From NCBI RefSeq assembly GCF_000620845.1, contig NZ_KK211189.1, positions 2,690,162 through 2,754,161 on the forward strand: 64,000 nt of DNA. Reading direction: 5' to 3'. The notes beneath the pieces are model-generated. The model searched no databases. It saw nothing but the letters and a program-made list of their open reading frames with translations, and was not told where the DNA came from. Within the stretch, counting starts at the first letter, position 1, and each line of letters opens with the position of its first letter. Shown here piece after piece: positions 41,820 to 50,135 of this stretch. A program made the position numbers and the translations under genes. Source of the DNA: Exiguobacterium marinum DSM 16307. GTDB taxonomy: Bacteria > Bacillota > Bacilli > Exiguobacteriales > Exiguobacteriaceae.

Positions 41820-42584
41820 TTAATCCCGAATGGTGAAAAATCGTGTTGCTGCTTCTCGTCCACGGGCTTGAAGAGCATCTGCGCAGCGCGATGCCGCCGC
41901 TTCGTCGAGTACGACTGTCACACCTGGATGCGCTTGAAGGATTGTGGCCGGCCAGTCGACTGTCGGAACACTTTCAATCATGTGCTGTACCGCTTCCGCC
42001 TTCCGCTCACCTATAGCCACAAGGACGATTTCACGGGCATTCATAATCGTGTCGAGTCCCATCGTGATCGCATGAGTCGGTACGTCTTCAAGGCGGTCAA
42101 AAAAGCGACGATTGGCTTCACGGGTCGATTCCGTGAGCTCGGTCACGTGTGTCTTGGCATCGAGTGCCGTCCCCGGTTCATTGAATGCGATGTGTCCATT
42201 CTCGCCAATCCCGAGAAGTTGTAAGTCGACACCGAGCGTTCGGACGAGCCCTTCATAGCGCGCCGCCTCCGCTTCTGGGTCCGACGCATCACCTTTTGGA
42301 AGATGACTTTGTTTGAATGGCACTTCATCAAAGAGGCGATCTTTCATAAAGCGATTGTAGCTTTGAGGATGTTCGGGTGATAGTCCGATATATTCATCCA
42401 AATTGACGCTCGTCACGTGGCTACAATCGAGCGCGTCCTGCTTAAACATCTGATACATCCCGACTGGTGTGCTACCGGTTGCGAGACCGAGTACGAAGTC
42501 ATGTTTCCCTGAAATCCGTTCTTTAATTAGCGTGTAGGCGATTCGTTCCGCATCGTTCGCCGTCTTTGCGACTAGTACGTTCAT
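41820..42584 (-). CDS. nagB: Glucosamine-6-phosphate deaminase
   Basis: A 254-residue enzyme converting glucosamine-6-phosphate to fructose-6-phosphate and ammonia. LGLATGSTPVGMYQ binds phosphate, NLDEYIGL carries the catalytic Asp, and GIGENGHIAFNEPG the Glu/His pair. Length fits the short, non-allosteric bacillary type. The start overlaps the nagA stop (ATGA). Confidence 0.95.
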   Translation of the reverse strand: MNVLVAKTANDAERIAYTLIKERISGKHDFVLGLATGSTPVGMYQMFKQDALDCSHVTSVNLDEYIGLSPEHPQSYNRFMKDRLFDEVPFKQSHLPKGDASDPEAEAARYEGLVRTLGVDLQLLGIGENGHIAFNEPGTALDAKTHVTELTESTREANRRFFDRLEDVPTHAITMGLDTIMNAREIVLVAIGERKAEAVQHMIESVPTVDWPATILQAHPGVTVVLDEAAASRCADALQARGREAATRFFTIRD

Positions 42585-43729
42585 CCTTGTTCCTCCCGTT
42601 CATATACGATCTTACCTTTGACAAAAGTCATCTGAACATGTGTCGCGCGATTCCATACGACTAGGTCTGCATCAAACCCCGATTTGATGTCCCCTTTTGT
42701 CGTCAATCCGAATTCTTTGGCTGCATTCGTCGCGGTCATTTTGACCGCCTCTTCCACTGTACACCCGGTATATGCTTGGATATTCCGGAATGCAGCATCC
42801 ATCGTCAACACACTGCCCGCAAGATTCCCGGCTTGAAGTCGCGCAGCCCCATCCTCGACTTTGACCGGTTGACCGCCGAGTTCATACTGTCCGTCCGGAA
42901 GTCCCTTCGCTCGCATCGCATCCGTGATGACGACGAGTTCATCTGGTCCTTTTAAACGGAACGCAAAGTCAACCATCTCTGGACGGCTGTGAATGCCGTC
43001 CGGAATAATTTCCGCGATGACACCTTTCTCTAATAGACAATATCCGACCGTACCTGGTTCGCGGTGATGCAATCCACGCATTTGGTTATACAGGTGTGTC
43101 CCGTGTTTGATGCCCGCCTGTTTGTTCTCTTCAAATGTCGCGCTCGTATGACCGGCTGAACCGATTGTACTTGATTCGCGAAGTGCCGCTTCAAATGCAC
43201 GGGCACCCGGCCGTTCCGGTGCATACGTGACAAGGCGAATATGCCCACCCGCAAGCTCTTGCCACTTCCGAAACTGCTCGGCATCCGGATCGATAATATA
43301 TTCCGCCGGTTGTGCCCCAGCCATCTCCACATTGACGAAAGGACCTTCCAAGTGAATCCCGATGAGTGTCGTATCCTGCGCTTCAATTACGTTTCGGACT
43401 GCCGTCAATGCATGCTCAATCGCCTCTTTTGATTGTGTGATTGTCGTCGCGAAAAAAGAAGTGACACCTTCTTGTAGCATGTGTTCACTCAATCGACGAA
43501 GTCGTGATTCATCCGCGTCCATCGTATCGACTTCATACCCCCCGTGGATATGAACATCGATCAAACCTGGTGTCACGAGCGCCCCCGCGACATCAATCAC
43601 GTGCTCATCCTGTTGTTCAAACTGTTCCATCGATCCAACCTCATCAATCGTTTGACCATTCCATCTGATATATCCACGTTCCCATGTTTGCTCCGCTGAC
43701 ACGATACGAGCATTGATCAATGTCGCCAT
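42581..43729 (-). CDS. nagA: N-acetylglucosamine-6-phosphate deacetylase
   Basis: A 382-residue amidohydrolase. GLIDVHIHGGYEVDTMD is the metal/fold motif, HLEGPFVN contains the conserved Glu, and GHTSATFEENKQA plus VVITDAMRAKGLPDG the later active site. It deacetylates GlcNAc-6-P before NagB. I chose the ATG at 43729 (AAGGAG upstream); the much longer open frame runs across the operator and into the MATE gene region. The operon is nagA-nagB with a dre-like site 55 bases upstream. Confidence 0.94.
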   Translation of the reverse strand: MATLINARIVSAEQTWERGYIRWNGQTIDEVGSMEQFEQQDEHVIDVAGALVTPGLIDVHIHGGYEVDTMDADESRLRRLSEHMLQEGVTSFFATTITQSKEAIEHALTAVRNVIEAQDTTLIGIHLEGPFVNVEMAGAQPAEYIIDPDAEQFRKWQELAGGHIRLVTYAPERPGARAFEAALRESSTIGSAGHTSATFEENKQAGIKHGTHLYNQMRGLHHREPGTVGYCLLEKGVIAEIIPDGIHSRPEMVDFAFRLKGPDELVVITDAMRAKGLPDGQYELGGQPVKVEDGAARLQAGNLAGSVLTMDAAFRNIQAYTGCTVEEAVKMTATNAAKEFGLTTKGDIKSGFDADLVVWNRATHVQMTFVKGKIVYEREEQG

Positions 43730-43783
43730 CGGTTCACCACTCCTTTTTGTTTTCCTCCATGTTATCATAACTAATAAAAGTAT

Positions 43784-43799
43784 AGTTGTATAGACCAAT
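43784..43799. promoter_or_regulatory. NagR/DasR-type operator (dre) before nagA
   Basis: AGTTGTATAGACCAAT matches the dre pattern ATTGGTCTAGACCAAT (as I remember it) at 13 of 16 positions and sits in the nagA promoter region. NagR is encoded in this window. Confidence 0.6.
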
Positions 43800-43810
43800 T
43801 TATAATAAAT

Positions 43811-43840
43811 AAAAGATTGTTCACAATTGCGAACAACCTT
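43811..43840 (-). terminator. Terminator of the MATE gene
   Basis: Minus strand AAGGTTGTTC, loop GCAATTGT, GAACAATCTTTT. It isolates the MATE gene from nagA. Confidence 0.72.
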
Positions 43841-43847
43841 TGCATCA

Positions 43848-45206
43848 TTACGTCGATTCGAGCGTCCCGTAGCGTCGAACAATCCATACGAGTCGGAGAA
43901 ATAATAAGACCGCTCCGGCTGCGAGCCCGGCAATCAAGCCAATCCAATACCCATCCGGACCAAACCCAGCATGTTCCGTCAAGACATAACCAAGAGGTAA
44001 GCCGATGACCCAATAGGCAACGAGCGAGAGAAGCAGCGTGATATTGACGTCCTTGAATCCTCGTAAAATCCCTTGAATCGGTGCCGCGACTGCATCTGAT
44101 AACTGGAAGAACACGGCGAAAATCATGAAGTGGGCAGCGAGGTCCACGACCGTCGGATCATTCGTATAAATGGCTGCGACCCGCTCGTTTTGCCAAAACA
44201 ACAAGGCACCAGAGAAGATGGAGACACCTAGACAAAGCGAAATTCCGATTTTCGCATATCGAACGGCGTCCTGTAATCGTTTCGCACCGAGTTCGTATCC
44301 GACGACAATCGTCAACGCGCTCGATGCCGACAACGGGAGCATGTACACGAACGAAGCGAAGTTAATGGCGGCTTGGTGTGCCGCGACGATTTGGTCACCG
44401 TATGAGCTGAGCAATAGCGTGACTGCTGCAAAGATGCTGACCTCGGCGAAGATTGCTAGCCCGATTGGTGTCCCGAGTTGCAATAACTCTTTTTGTCTGA
44501 GCCAGACGATACGCTCAGTCGTCCGTAAAAACTTGTATTCTCGGAACGGCTTCCCGTTTCTCACGAAGAACAAGGCCATGAAAAAGAGCAACCAGTAGGT
44601 GATGCTCGAGGCAATTCCCGCTCCGACGCCGCCATATGCCGGAACACCAAGTTTCCCGAAAATGAAGATGTAATTTAATCCGACATTAATGGGTAACCCT
44701 AATAGTATGAGGATCATTGAAACTCTCGTCTTGCCGAGCGCATCCATGAGCGTGCGAAGCACGTTGAACAGAAACATCGGCAAGACACCGAAACCAAGAG
44801 CAAGTAAGTATTGGGTTGCAATCCGCTTCCCTTCCGTACTGAGCCCCATTCCCTCGATTGCAATTGGCACGAGGAACGAGCCTAATGTCAACGTGATGAC
44901 ACTTAGTATGACGGCTAGATAGATGCCTTGGAACAGCGTCCGTTGAATCTGTTGTCGGTCCCGTGCACCAAGTGCTTGCGATACGATTGGCGCCACGGCC
45001 AATAGGATGCCACTGAGTCCGGTGTAGACCGGCATCCAAAGACTTGAACCAACACCGACACCTGCCAAGTCGACCGCTCCGGCACGTCCAGACATGACGG
45101 TATCAAAAAAGCTAATCAAATAAAAAGACACTTGCGTGACTAAAATTGGAAAGAAAATCGTAAAGAACAGTTTTGTTTTTTCGTTTAATGAATGTGTTTG
45201 GTACAT
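43848..45206 (-). CDS. MATE family multidrug efflux transporter
   Basis: A 452-residue transporter with 12 spans and internal duplication. FFPILVTQVSFYLISFFDTVMSGR, VAPIVSQALGARDRQQIQRT, ADGYELGAKR-like AVGYELGAKRLQDAVRYA (second half) are typical of NorM/YeeO-type MATE proteins that export cationic drugs with Na+ or H+. I chose the ATG at 45206 because GAGGG is 6 bases upstream. It diverges from the CHAD gene with only 38 bases between the start codons, so the promoters overlap the genes. Confidence 0.92.
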   Translation of the reverse strand: MYQTHSLNEKTKLFFTIFFPILVTQVSFYLISFFDTVMSGRAGAVDLAGVGVGSSLWMPVYTGLSGILLAVAPIVSQALGARDRQQIQRTLFQGIYLAVILSVITLTLGSFLVPIAIEGMGLSTEGKRIATQYLLALGFGVLPMFLFNVLRTLMDALGKTRVSMILILLGLPINVGLNYIFIFGKLGVPAYGGVGAGIASSITYWLLFFMALFFVRNGKPFREYKFLRTTERIVWLRQKELLQLGTPIGLAIFAEVSIFAAVTLLLSSYGDQIVAAHQAAINFASFVYMLPLSASSALTIVVGYELGAKRLQDAVRYAKIGISLCLGVSIFSGALLFWQNERVAAIYTNDPTVVDLAAHFMIFAVFFQLSDAVAAPIQGILRGFKDVNITLLLSLVAYWVIGLPLGYVLTEHAGFGPDGYWIGLIAGLAAGAVLLFLRLVWIVRRYGTLEST

Positions 45207-45244
45207 GGACAACCCTCATCTCTTTTCAGAAAGGAAATAATATC

Positions 45245-46018
45245 ATGAATCAACGGCATGCAGAAAAATTAAAATTTGAGCTGTTAGAAACGTGGAATAC
45301 GTTTAATCATTACGTGACCGAGGCCCTCACTTTCACCAATTCGGAGGACATTCATCGCGCCCGCGTTCATTTACGAAAGCTGATCACATTCATGCAAATC
45401 TATGAGACAAAACCTGCGACGTTCCGGCAACTCAAACAGTTGATGGAAGTACTCGGACATGTACGAGACCTCGATGTACTGATTGAAAACTTTGAGTCAC
45501 AGAATGAACTCGATGCATTGTTTCTTCAAGTGGTCGAGAAGCAACGCGCCATCGAACGAACCATTCTCTCGACACGCGTCAGTGAAAAAATGACGCCTTC
45601 GCTCGATCAACAAATTCGCCGTTTCATCGGTGGGCCGTTACTTCGTGCGTTTAAAAAAATGAACGCCTCTCCAATGTTAGAAAAGGCGAAAGAAGAACGT
45701 AACCAACGAATCCATATTTATCATGAGCAACCGGACAGAAATGAACAAGTTGAAGCACTCCATAAAGTTCGTTTAGCCGTCAAGCGTGAACGTTATTTAC
45801 ATGAGTATTTGTTGAACTATGAAACAGATGCCTCCATGGATACCGTCCGCACGTTAAAGAGGATGCAAACTGAGCTCGGTGAGATGAACGACCATGACCA
45901 ACTGTTAAAGCGTTGGCGGACCTTCAAGCCACCTGAAGATTTGCAGTCTGTGTATGATGCAAAAATCGAAACGTTACAAGAAGAGTTAGACACGTCAGTG
46001 GAACATTTATCGATTTAG
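45245..46018 (+). CDS. CHAD domain protein
   Basis: A 257-residue, mostly helical and highly charged protein with the CHAD pattern: HRARVHLRKLITFMQIYE near the N-terminus, LGHVRDLDVLIENF, LHKVRLAVKRERYLHEYL, LGEMNDHDQLL. The repeated His/Arg/Lys helices form a basic channel; CHAD proteins bind inorganic polyphosphate. In many genomes CHAD pairs with a CYTH triphosphatase; none is seen adjacent. AGAAAGGAAA precedes the ATG at 45245. The stop overlaps the convergent glsA stop. Confidence 0.88.
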   Translation: MNQRHAEKLKFELLETWNTFNHYVTEALTFTNSEDIHRARVHLRKLITFMQIYETKPATFRQLKQLMEVLGHVRDLDVLIENFESQNELDALFLQVVEKQRAIERTILSTRVSEKMTPSLDQQIRRFIGGPLLRAFKKMNASPMLEKAKEERNQRIHIYHEQPDRNEQVEALHKVRLAVKRERYLHEYLLNYETDASMDTVRTLKRMQTELGEMNDHDQLLKRWRTFKPPEDLQSVYDAKIETLQEELDTSVEHLSI

Positions 46019-46956
46019 CGCGAGGTATACCGTTCAATCAATAGTTCTAACAGTTTCATACCTGCGATTGAATTCCCTTTCGAATCAAGCGCCGGACCAA
46101 AGATTCCAAACCCGACATTACTCAAATCCAGTTCATGGTTACCGACTGCTAAAATCGCACCCGAGACTCCGCTCTTACCGGGAAGACCGACTCGAACAGC
46201 GAACTCGCCCGATGCATCATACATGCCACATGTTGTCATAATCGCTTTGACAATTCGAACGACCCGACGTGGAATTAATTCTTCGCCCGTATTCGGGTCT
46301 TCTCCGTTCCCCGCAAAGACACGTCCGATTCGTGCCAAGTCAAAGCAGTCAATCTCGATGGCACATTGTTTCGTATAGACATCAATAATCTCATCTACCT
46401 CACCATCTACAATTCCATGGTGGCGCATGAAATAAAGGAGTGCACGATTCAAATCGGTCGTCTCGTATTCAGAGCGGGCGACTTTTTCATCGTACGTAAT
46501 ATCCTCTACCGGTCGATTTAACAGCCTCCCTAAAAATTGACGGAACTGATAAATTTTCAGGTCAGCCGTTTCCCCTAAAATCATACTCGTCACCGCTAGC
46601 GCCCCTGCATTAATCATTGGGTTCAACGGTTTAGACGGAACTGTCTCCTCGAGCTTGGCAATCGAATTAAATGCATCTCCCGTCGGCTCCATCCCGACTT
46701 TCGAAAACACATAGTCTTCTCCAAATTCCATTAAAACATAACAGAGTGTCAATGCTTTCGAGACACTTTGAATCGTAAACTTGTGATGAACGTCCCCCGC
46801 ATGAATATACGTCCCGTCCGGCAAACAAATCGCCACCCCTAGTAAATCGTTTTTCACATGCGCCAGTTCAGGGATGTAGTCAGCTACTTTCCCTTGAGCC
46901 GTGTACGGACGACATTCATCGATCAAGTGGTTCAACTGTTGTTCGAGTACATTCAT
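46015..46956 (-). CDS. glsA: Glutaminase A
   Basis: A 313-residue serine-dependent glutaminase of the beta-lactamase-like fold. The catalytic S64-x-x-K67 is in TIQSVSKALTL, and KPLNPMINAGALAVTSM, SEYETTDLNRAL and GLPGKSGVSGAILAV follow. It hydrolyses glutamine to glutamate and ammonia, with possible use in acid resistance. GAGGTGAT precedes the ATG. Its stop codon overlaps that of the convergent CHAD gene with no terminator between. Confidence 0.95.
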   Translation of the reverse strand: MNVLEQQLNHLIDECRPYTAQGKVADYIPELAHVKNDLLGVAICLPDGTYIHAGDVHHKFTIQSVSKALTLCYVLMEFGEDYVFSKVGMEPTGDAFNSIAKLEETVPSKPLNPMINAGALAVTSMILGETADLKIYQFRQFLGRLLNRPVEDITYDEKVARSEYETTDLNRALLYFMRHHGIVDGEVDEIIDVYTKQCAIEIDCFDLARIGRVFAGNGEDPNTGEELIPRRVVRIVKAIMTTCGMYDASGEFAVRVGLPGKSGVSGAILAVGNHELDLSNVGFGIFGPALDSKGNSIAGMKLLELLIERYTSR

Positions 46957-47004
46957 TTAATCACCTCATGTTCCATCAAATTTCAACCGGGTCATCTTAT
47001 CACA

Positions 47005-47169
47005 TTACCCATCAGGCGGTCCATCTTCTTTATACCAGTCTTCGTCCGCCCAAATCATCGGTTGGTCTTCCTCGTCGCCCGTCAGCTTTTCACCATGTCG
47101 ATTCATCATCACAATAAAGCCAGCCACACTTATCACCACAAAAGCCGAAATGACTATAAAGGAAACCAT
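47005..47169 (-). CDS. Small membrane protein, 54 aa
   Basis: A 54-residue protein: one N-terminal span (MVSFIVISAFVVISVAGFIV) and a strongly acidic, Trp-rich cytoplasmic tail (DEEDQPMIWADEDWYKEDG). I do not recognise the family. AAAGGGG lies 8 bases before the ATG on the minus strand. The other strand of this region contains no credible gene. It lies between glsA and the divergent cgoX gene. A perfect palindrome GACAAATTTGTC (47194-47205) is 25 bases upstream. Confidence 0.6.
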   Translation of the reverse strand: MVSFIVISAFVVISVAGFIVMMNRHGEKLTGDEEDQPMIWADEDWYKEDGPPDG

Positions 47170-47284
47170 TTCATCGTCCCCTTTCGAATTCGTGACAAAT
47201 TTGTCTAGAACTCCGTGACACTTATCCTATGTCTCCGTCAACATTCTCGGTACCGTTAATACGACAACAACTTTACAGAAATGG

Positions 47285-48649
47285 GTGAATCGATTGAATC
47301 ACATCGCAATTATCGGAGGCGGCATCACCGGACTCGCCGCGGCATATTACGCCAAAGAAACTGGTGCCCACGTCACAATGTTCGAGGCGCAAGATCGTCT
47401 CGGTGGAAAAATTAAAACCATTTATCAAGATGGCTTCACATTAGAGACCGGACCGGATGGCTATATGGCACGAAAACCGACCTTGACTTCGCTCATCACC
47501 GATCTTGGTCTCGAGGACCAGCTCGTCCGTTCCAAAACCGGTACTTCCTATATTTATGTGCGCGGAAAGCTGAGACAGATGCCAGCCGGATCGGTCATGG
47601 GTATCCCAACTAAATTTTGGCCAATGGTCAAAACAGATCTCTTTACATGGAGAGGAAAGCTTCGCGCAGGATTCGATCTCGTGATTCCACGTGTATATAA
47701 AGAAGAGGATATCTCGCTCGACCGTTTCTTTCGAACAAGACTCGGTTCAGAAGTCGTTGATACGATGATTGAGCCGCTTCTGTCCGGGATTTATAACGGG
47801 ACACTCGAAGATATGAGCATCGAGTCTACTTTTCCTCAGTTTATCACGATTGAACAAAAAACTCGCAGTCTGATTCTCGGGATGAAAGCTCTCACACCTC
47901 CTGTCCAGGCTGGTGTGAAACCGGCCGAGACCGGAAAATTTTTGTCGATTGATCAAGGACTTGGTGCGCTCGTCGAGGCACTACGCCCTTCGATTGACCG
48001 TCTCATATTAAATACCGTCGTTCAGTCCGTCCGCCCCCATGAAGTCACATTGTCTAACGGTACGGTCGAACAATTTGACGGCATCATCATCGCTACATCT
48101 CCTCATGCACTCGGTCCGTTGCTCGGTTTTCCTGAAGCCGAACGGTTATCTGAATTAAAACGGACATCCTCGATGACCGTACTCGCCGCCTTCGACGAGT
48201 CAGAGGTTGATGCTTTAGACGGAACTGGCTATGTCATCGCTAAGTCAGAAGGGAGCGCTTTGACCGCATGCAGCTGGATGCATAAGAAGTGGCCGCACTT
48301 GGCACCTAAGAATAAAGCGTTGCTCCGCATGTATATCGGTTCTGAACATGTACCTTCTTTATTACATGAAGACGATGACACCATTGCATCATTTGCTTTG
48401 AACGAACTTCGCCGTATTCAAAAAGTCGGGACACCTCTCTTCACGAAAGTTGAACGGCATATTCAAACGATGCCGCAATATGAGGTCGGACATAAACAGG
48501 ACGTCCGTGCGTTCGAAGAAGCGCTAGCGAAGTGGGACGGTGTCGAAGCTTGCGGCGCCATCCTCCACGGCGTCGGATTACCGGACTGCGTTGATTCCGC
48601 CAAACGGGCGGTCGAAAAACTACATCTCAAGCAGGCGGTGATGGTATGA
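47285..48649 (+). CDS. hemY: Coproporphyrinogen/protoporphyrinogen III oxidase (CgoX/HemY)
   Basis: A 454-residue FAD enzyme. IAIIGGGITGLAAAYYAKE binds the dinucleotide, followed by FEAQDRLGGKIKT, GFTLETGPDGYMARKP and the C-terminal GAILHGVGLPDCVDSAKRA flavin region. In Bacillota it oxidises coproporphyrinogen III to coproporphyrin III (cgoX). Start is GTG at 47285; TTG at 47294 is an alternative with similar weak ribosome site. The usual hemE-hemH neighbours are absent; a radical SAM gene follows with a 4-base overlap. Confidence 0.93.
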   Translation: MNRLNHIAIIGGGITGLAAAYYAKETGAHVTMFEAQDRLGGKIKTIYQDGFTLETGPDGYMARKPTLTSLITDLGLEDQLVRSKTGTSYIYVRGKLRQMPAGSVMGIPTKFWPMVKTDLFTWRGKLRAGFDLVIPRVYKEEDISLDRFFRTRLGSEVVDTMIEPLLSGIYNGTLEDMSIESTFPQFITIEQKTRSLILGMKALTPPVQAGVKPAETGKFLSIDQGLGALVEALRPSIDRLILNTVVQSVRPHEVTLSNGTVEQFDGIIIATSPHALGPLLGFPEAERLSELKRTSSMTVLAAFDESEVDALDGTGYVIAKSEGSALTACSWMHKKWPHLAPKNKALLRMYIGSEHVPSLLHEDDDTIASFALNELRRIQKVGTPLFTKVERHIQTMPQYEVGHKQDVRAFEEALAKWDGVEACGAILHGVGLPDCVDSAKRAVEKLHLKQAVMV

Positions 48650-49728
48650 AGCACACCGACTATGACGAAAACCCATTCATCGTGATTTGGGAAGTGACAC
48701 GTGCCTGTGCGCTCTCCTGTGTTCATTGCCGAGCCGAGGCACAGTTTCACCGATATGAAAATGAGCTCGACACAGAAGAAGGCAAAGCGCTCATTCGAGA
48801 GATTCAGGCGATGAACAACCCGATTCTCGTCTTCACAGGAGGGGATCCGCTCATGCGTGAAGACTTGTTCGAGTTGACCGAGTATGCCTCTTCTCTCGGA
48901 ATGCGTGTCTCGATGACGCCTTCTGCCACACCTCGCGTCACTCATGATGCCGTGAAACGGGCAAAAGCGGCCGGTCTGTCTCGTTGGGCGTTCTCCCTCG
49001 ACGGACCGGATGCAGAGACTCACGACTATTTTAGAGGAACGAGAGGCAGTTTTGACCGTACCATTCGTGGGATTTCCTATTTTCGGGAAGAAGGGATGTC
49101 CTTTCAAATCAATACAACGGTGACCGAATACAACGTCGATCGATTACCGGAAATGGCGAAACTCGTAGAGTCACTCGGTGTGTCGGTTTGGACACTTTTC
49201 TTCCTCGTACCGACAGGACGAGGTTCGTTGCTACAACCCATTTCACCCGAGCGGCATGAGGAAGTATTGAAGTGGGCGTTCTCACTTCAAGAAACGGCAC
49301 CGTTTATCATCTCAACGACGGAAGCCCAGTTCTATCGCCGGGTGGCGCGTCAAGAAAATCAGCGGCGAAAAAGAAAAGGACTTCCTCCAATCGGACATCC
49401 TCATGATGATTTAGCGAAAGCACCTAAAGGAACGAATGACGGGAACGGGTTTGTCTTCATCTCGCACACAGGAGACGTTCAGCCGTCTGGATTTTTACCA
49501 ATCCCCTGCGGGAACGTCCGAACGACACCTCTTGCGGACATTTATCGTCACCATCCGACGTTCAAGGCGTTACGCGACCCGGATACCCATCATGGGAAAT
49601 GCGGGTATTGTGAATATCGCTATCTTTGCGGGGGATCACGGGCCCGAGCATACGCGGTCACAGGCGACTATAAAGAAGCAGAACCATACTGCATCTATCA
49701 ACCAGAGCGCCCGCTCGTGTCACAATAA
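48646..49728 (+). CDS. Radical SAM/SPASM protein (AhbC/AhbD/NirJ-like), coupled to cgoX
   Basis: A 360-residue radical SAM enzyme. The cluster motif is C21-x3-C25-x2-C28 (ACALSCVHCRAE), then FTGGDPLMRED and FSLDGPDAETHDYFRG. The C-terminal SPASM region has PCGNVRTTPLADIY and CGYCEYRYLCGG. The chain resembles AhbC/AhbD and NirJ-type haem-modifying enzymes, as well as other TIGR04053-like proteins. Its ATG overlaps the cgoX stop (ATGA), so it is probably tied to tetrapyrrole metabolism. Exact reaction unknown. Confidence 0.88.
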   Translation: MKHTDYDENPFIVIWEVTRACALSCVHCRAEAQFHRYENELDTEEGKALIREIQAMNNPILVFTGGDPLMREDLFELTEYASSLGMRVSMTPSATPRVTHDAVKRAKAAGLSRWAFSLDGPDAETHDYFRGTRGSFDRTIRGISYFREEGMSFQINTTVTEYNVDRLPEMAKLVESLGVSVWTLFFLVPTGRGSLLQPISPERHEEVLKWAFSLQETAPFIISTTEAQFYRRVARQENQRRKRKGLPPIGHPHDDLAKAPKGTNDGNGFVFISHTGDVQPSGFLPIPCGNVRTTPLADIYRHHPTFKALRDPDTHHGKCGYCEYRYLCGGSRARAYAVTGDYKEAEPYCIYQPERPLVSQ

Positions 49729-49800
49729 TGATTTCCATTTATCCCCTCTTTGTGTAAGATTGGATTATACAAATCTGACGACGAGAAGGGGAATGTGTAC

Positions 49801-50103
49801 GTGCAGTCTTTACCGATTGACGGATTGTTCTATATCGGGTTAGTAGCGATTTTTGGTACGACGTTTCTTCTTGGATTTTTGGTGAAACAGTGGACGAAAG
49901 ATGGATTCATAGGGTTTATGGTTCTACTCGTTTCAAGTCTCGGACTATTTTTTTGGTTATTGCTCTGGTTCCAGGAAGCGACACGCTCCATCTTTATGGG
50001 AACGATGCCGTGGGTCTTCAACTTATTCTTCGGGACTGTGCTCTATCTTATCTTTTTAGGCACCAGCTATCTCATTTTGAAACGACAACGCCGACACACA
50101 TAA
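49801..50103 (+). CDS. Small membrane protein, about 100 aa, three spans
   Basis: About 100 residues, three predicted spans (about 10-27, 36-58, 72-94) and a basic KRQRRHT tail. I do not recognise a family. AAGGGG is followed by GTG at 49795 and GTG at 49801; I took the second because of spacing. Upstream in-frame residues are open but lack a site. It lies 72 bases after the radical SAM gene and ends in a strong terminator, so it may belong to the same transcript. Confidence 0.62.
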   Translation: MQSLPIDGLFYIGLVAIFGTTFLLGFLVKQWTKDGFIGFMVLLVSSLGLFFWLLLWFQEATRSIFMGTMPWVFNLFFGTVLYLIFLGTSYLILKRQRRHT

Positions 50104-50132
50104 AAAGAGGAATCCAAATTGGACTCCTCTTT
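50102..50132. terminator. Bidirectional terminator between 100-aa gene and clpB
   Basis: AAAAGAGGAATCC / GGACTCCTCTTTT with a 5-base loop; A and T flanks on both sides. Confidence 0.85.
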
Positions 50133-50135
50133 TCC

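Noticed and set aside
41517-42224. 235-codon open frame antisense to nagB and the LCP leader
   Set aside because: It crosses a terminator and a promoter and is Arg/Cys/Ser-rich, as expected for a shadow frame.
48463-49107. 214-codon open frame antisense to cgoX and the radical SAM gene
   Set aside because: It overlaps two genuine genes and its composition is that of a shadow frame.
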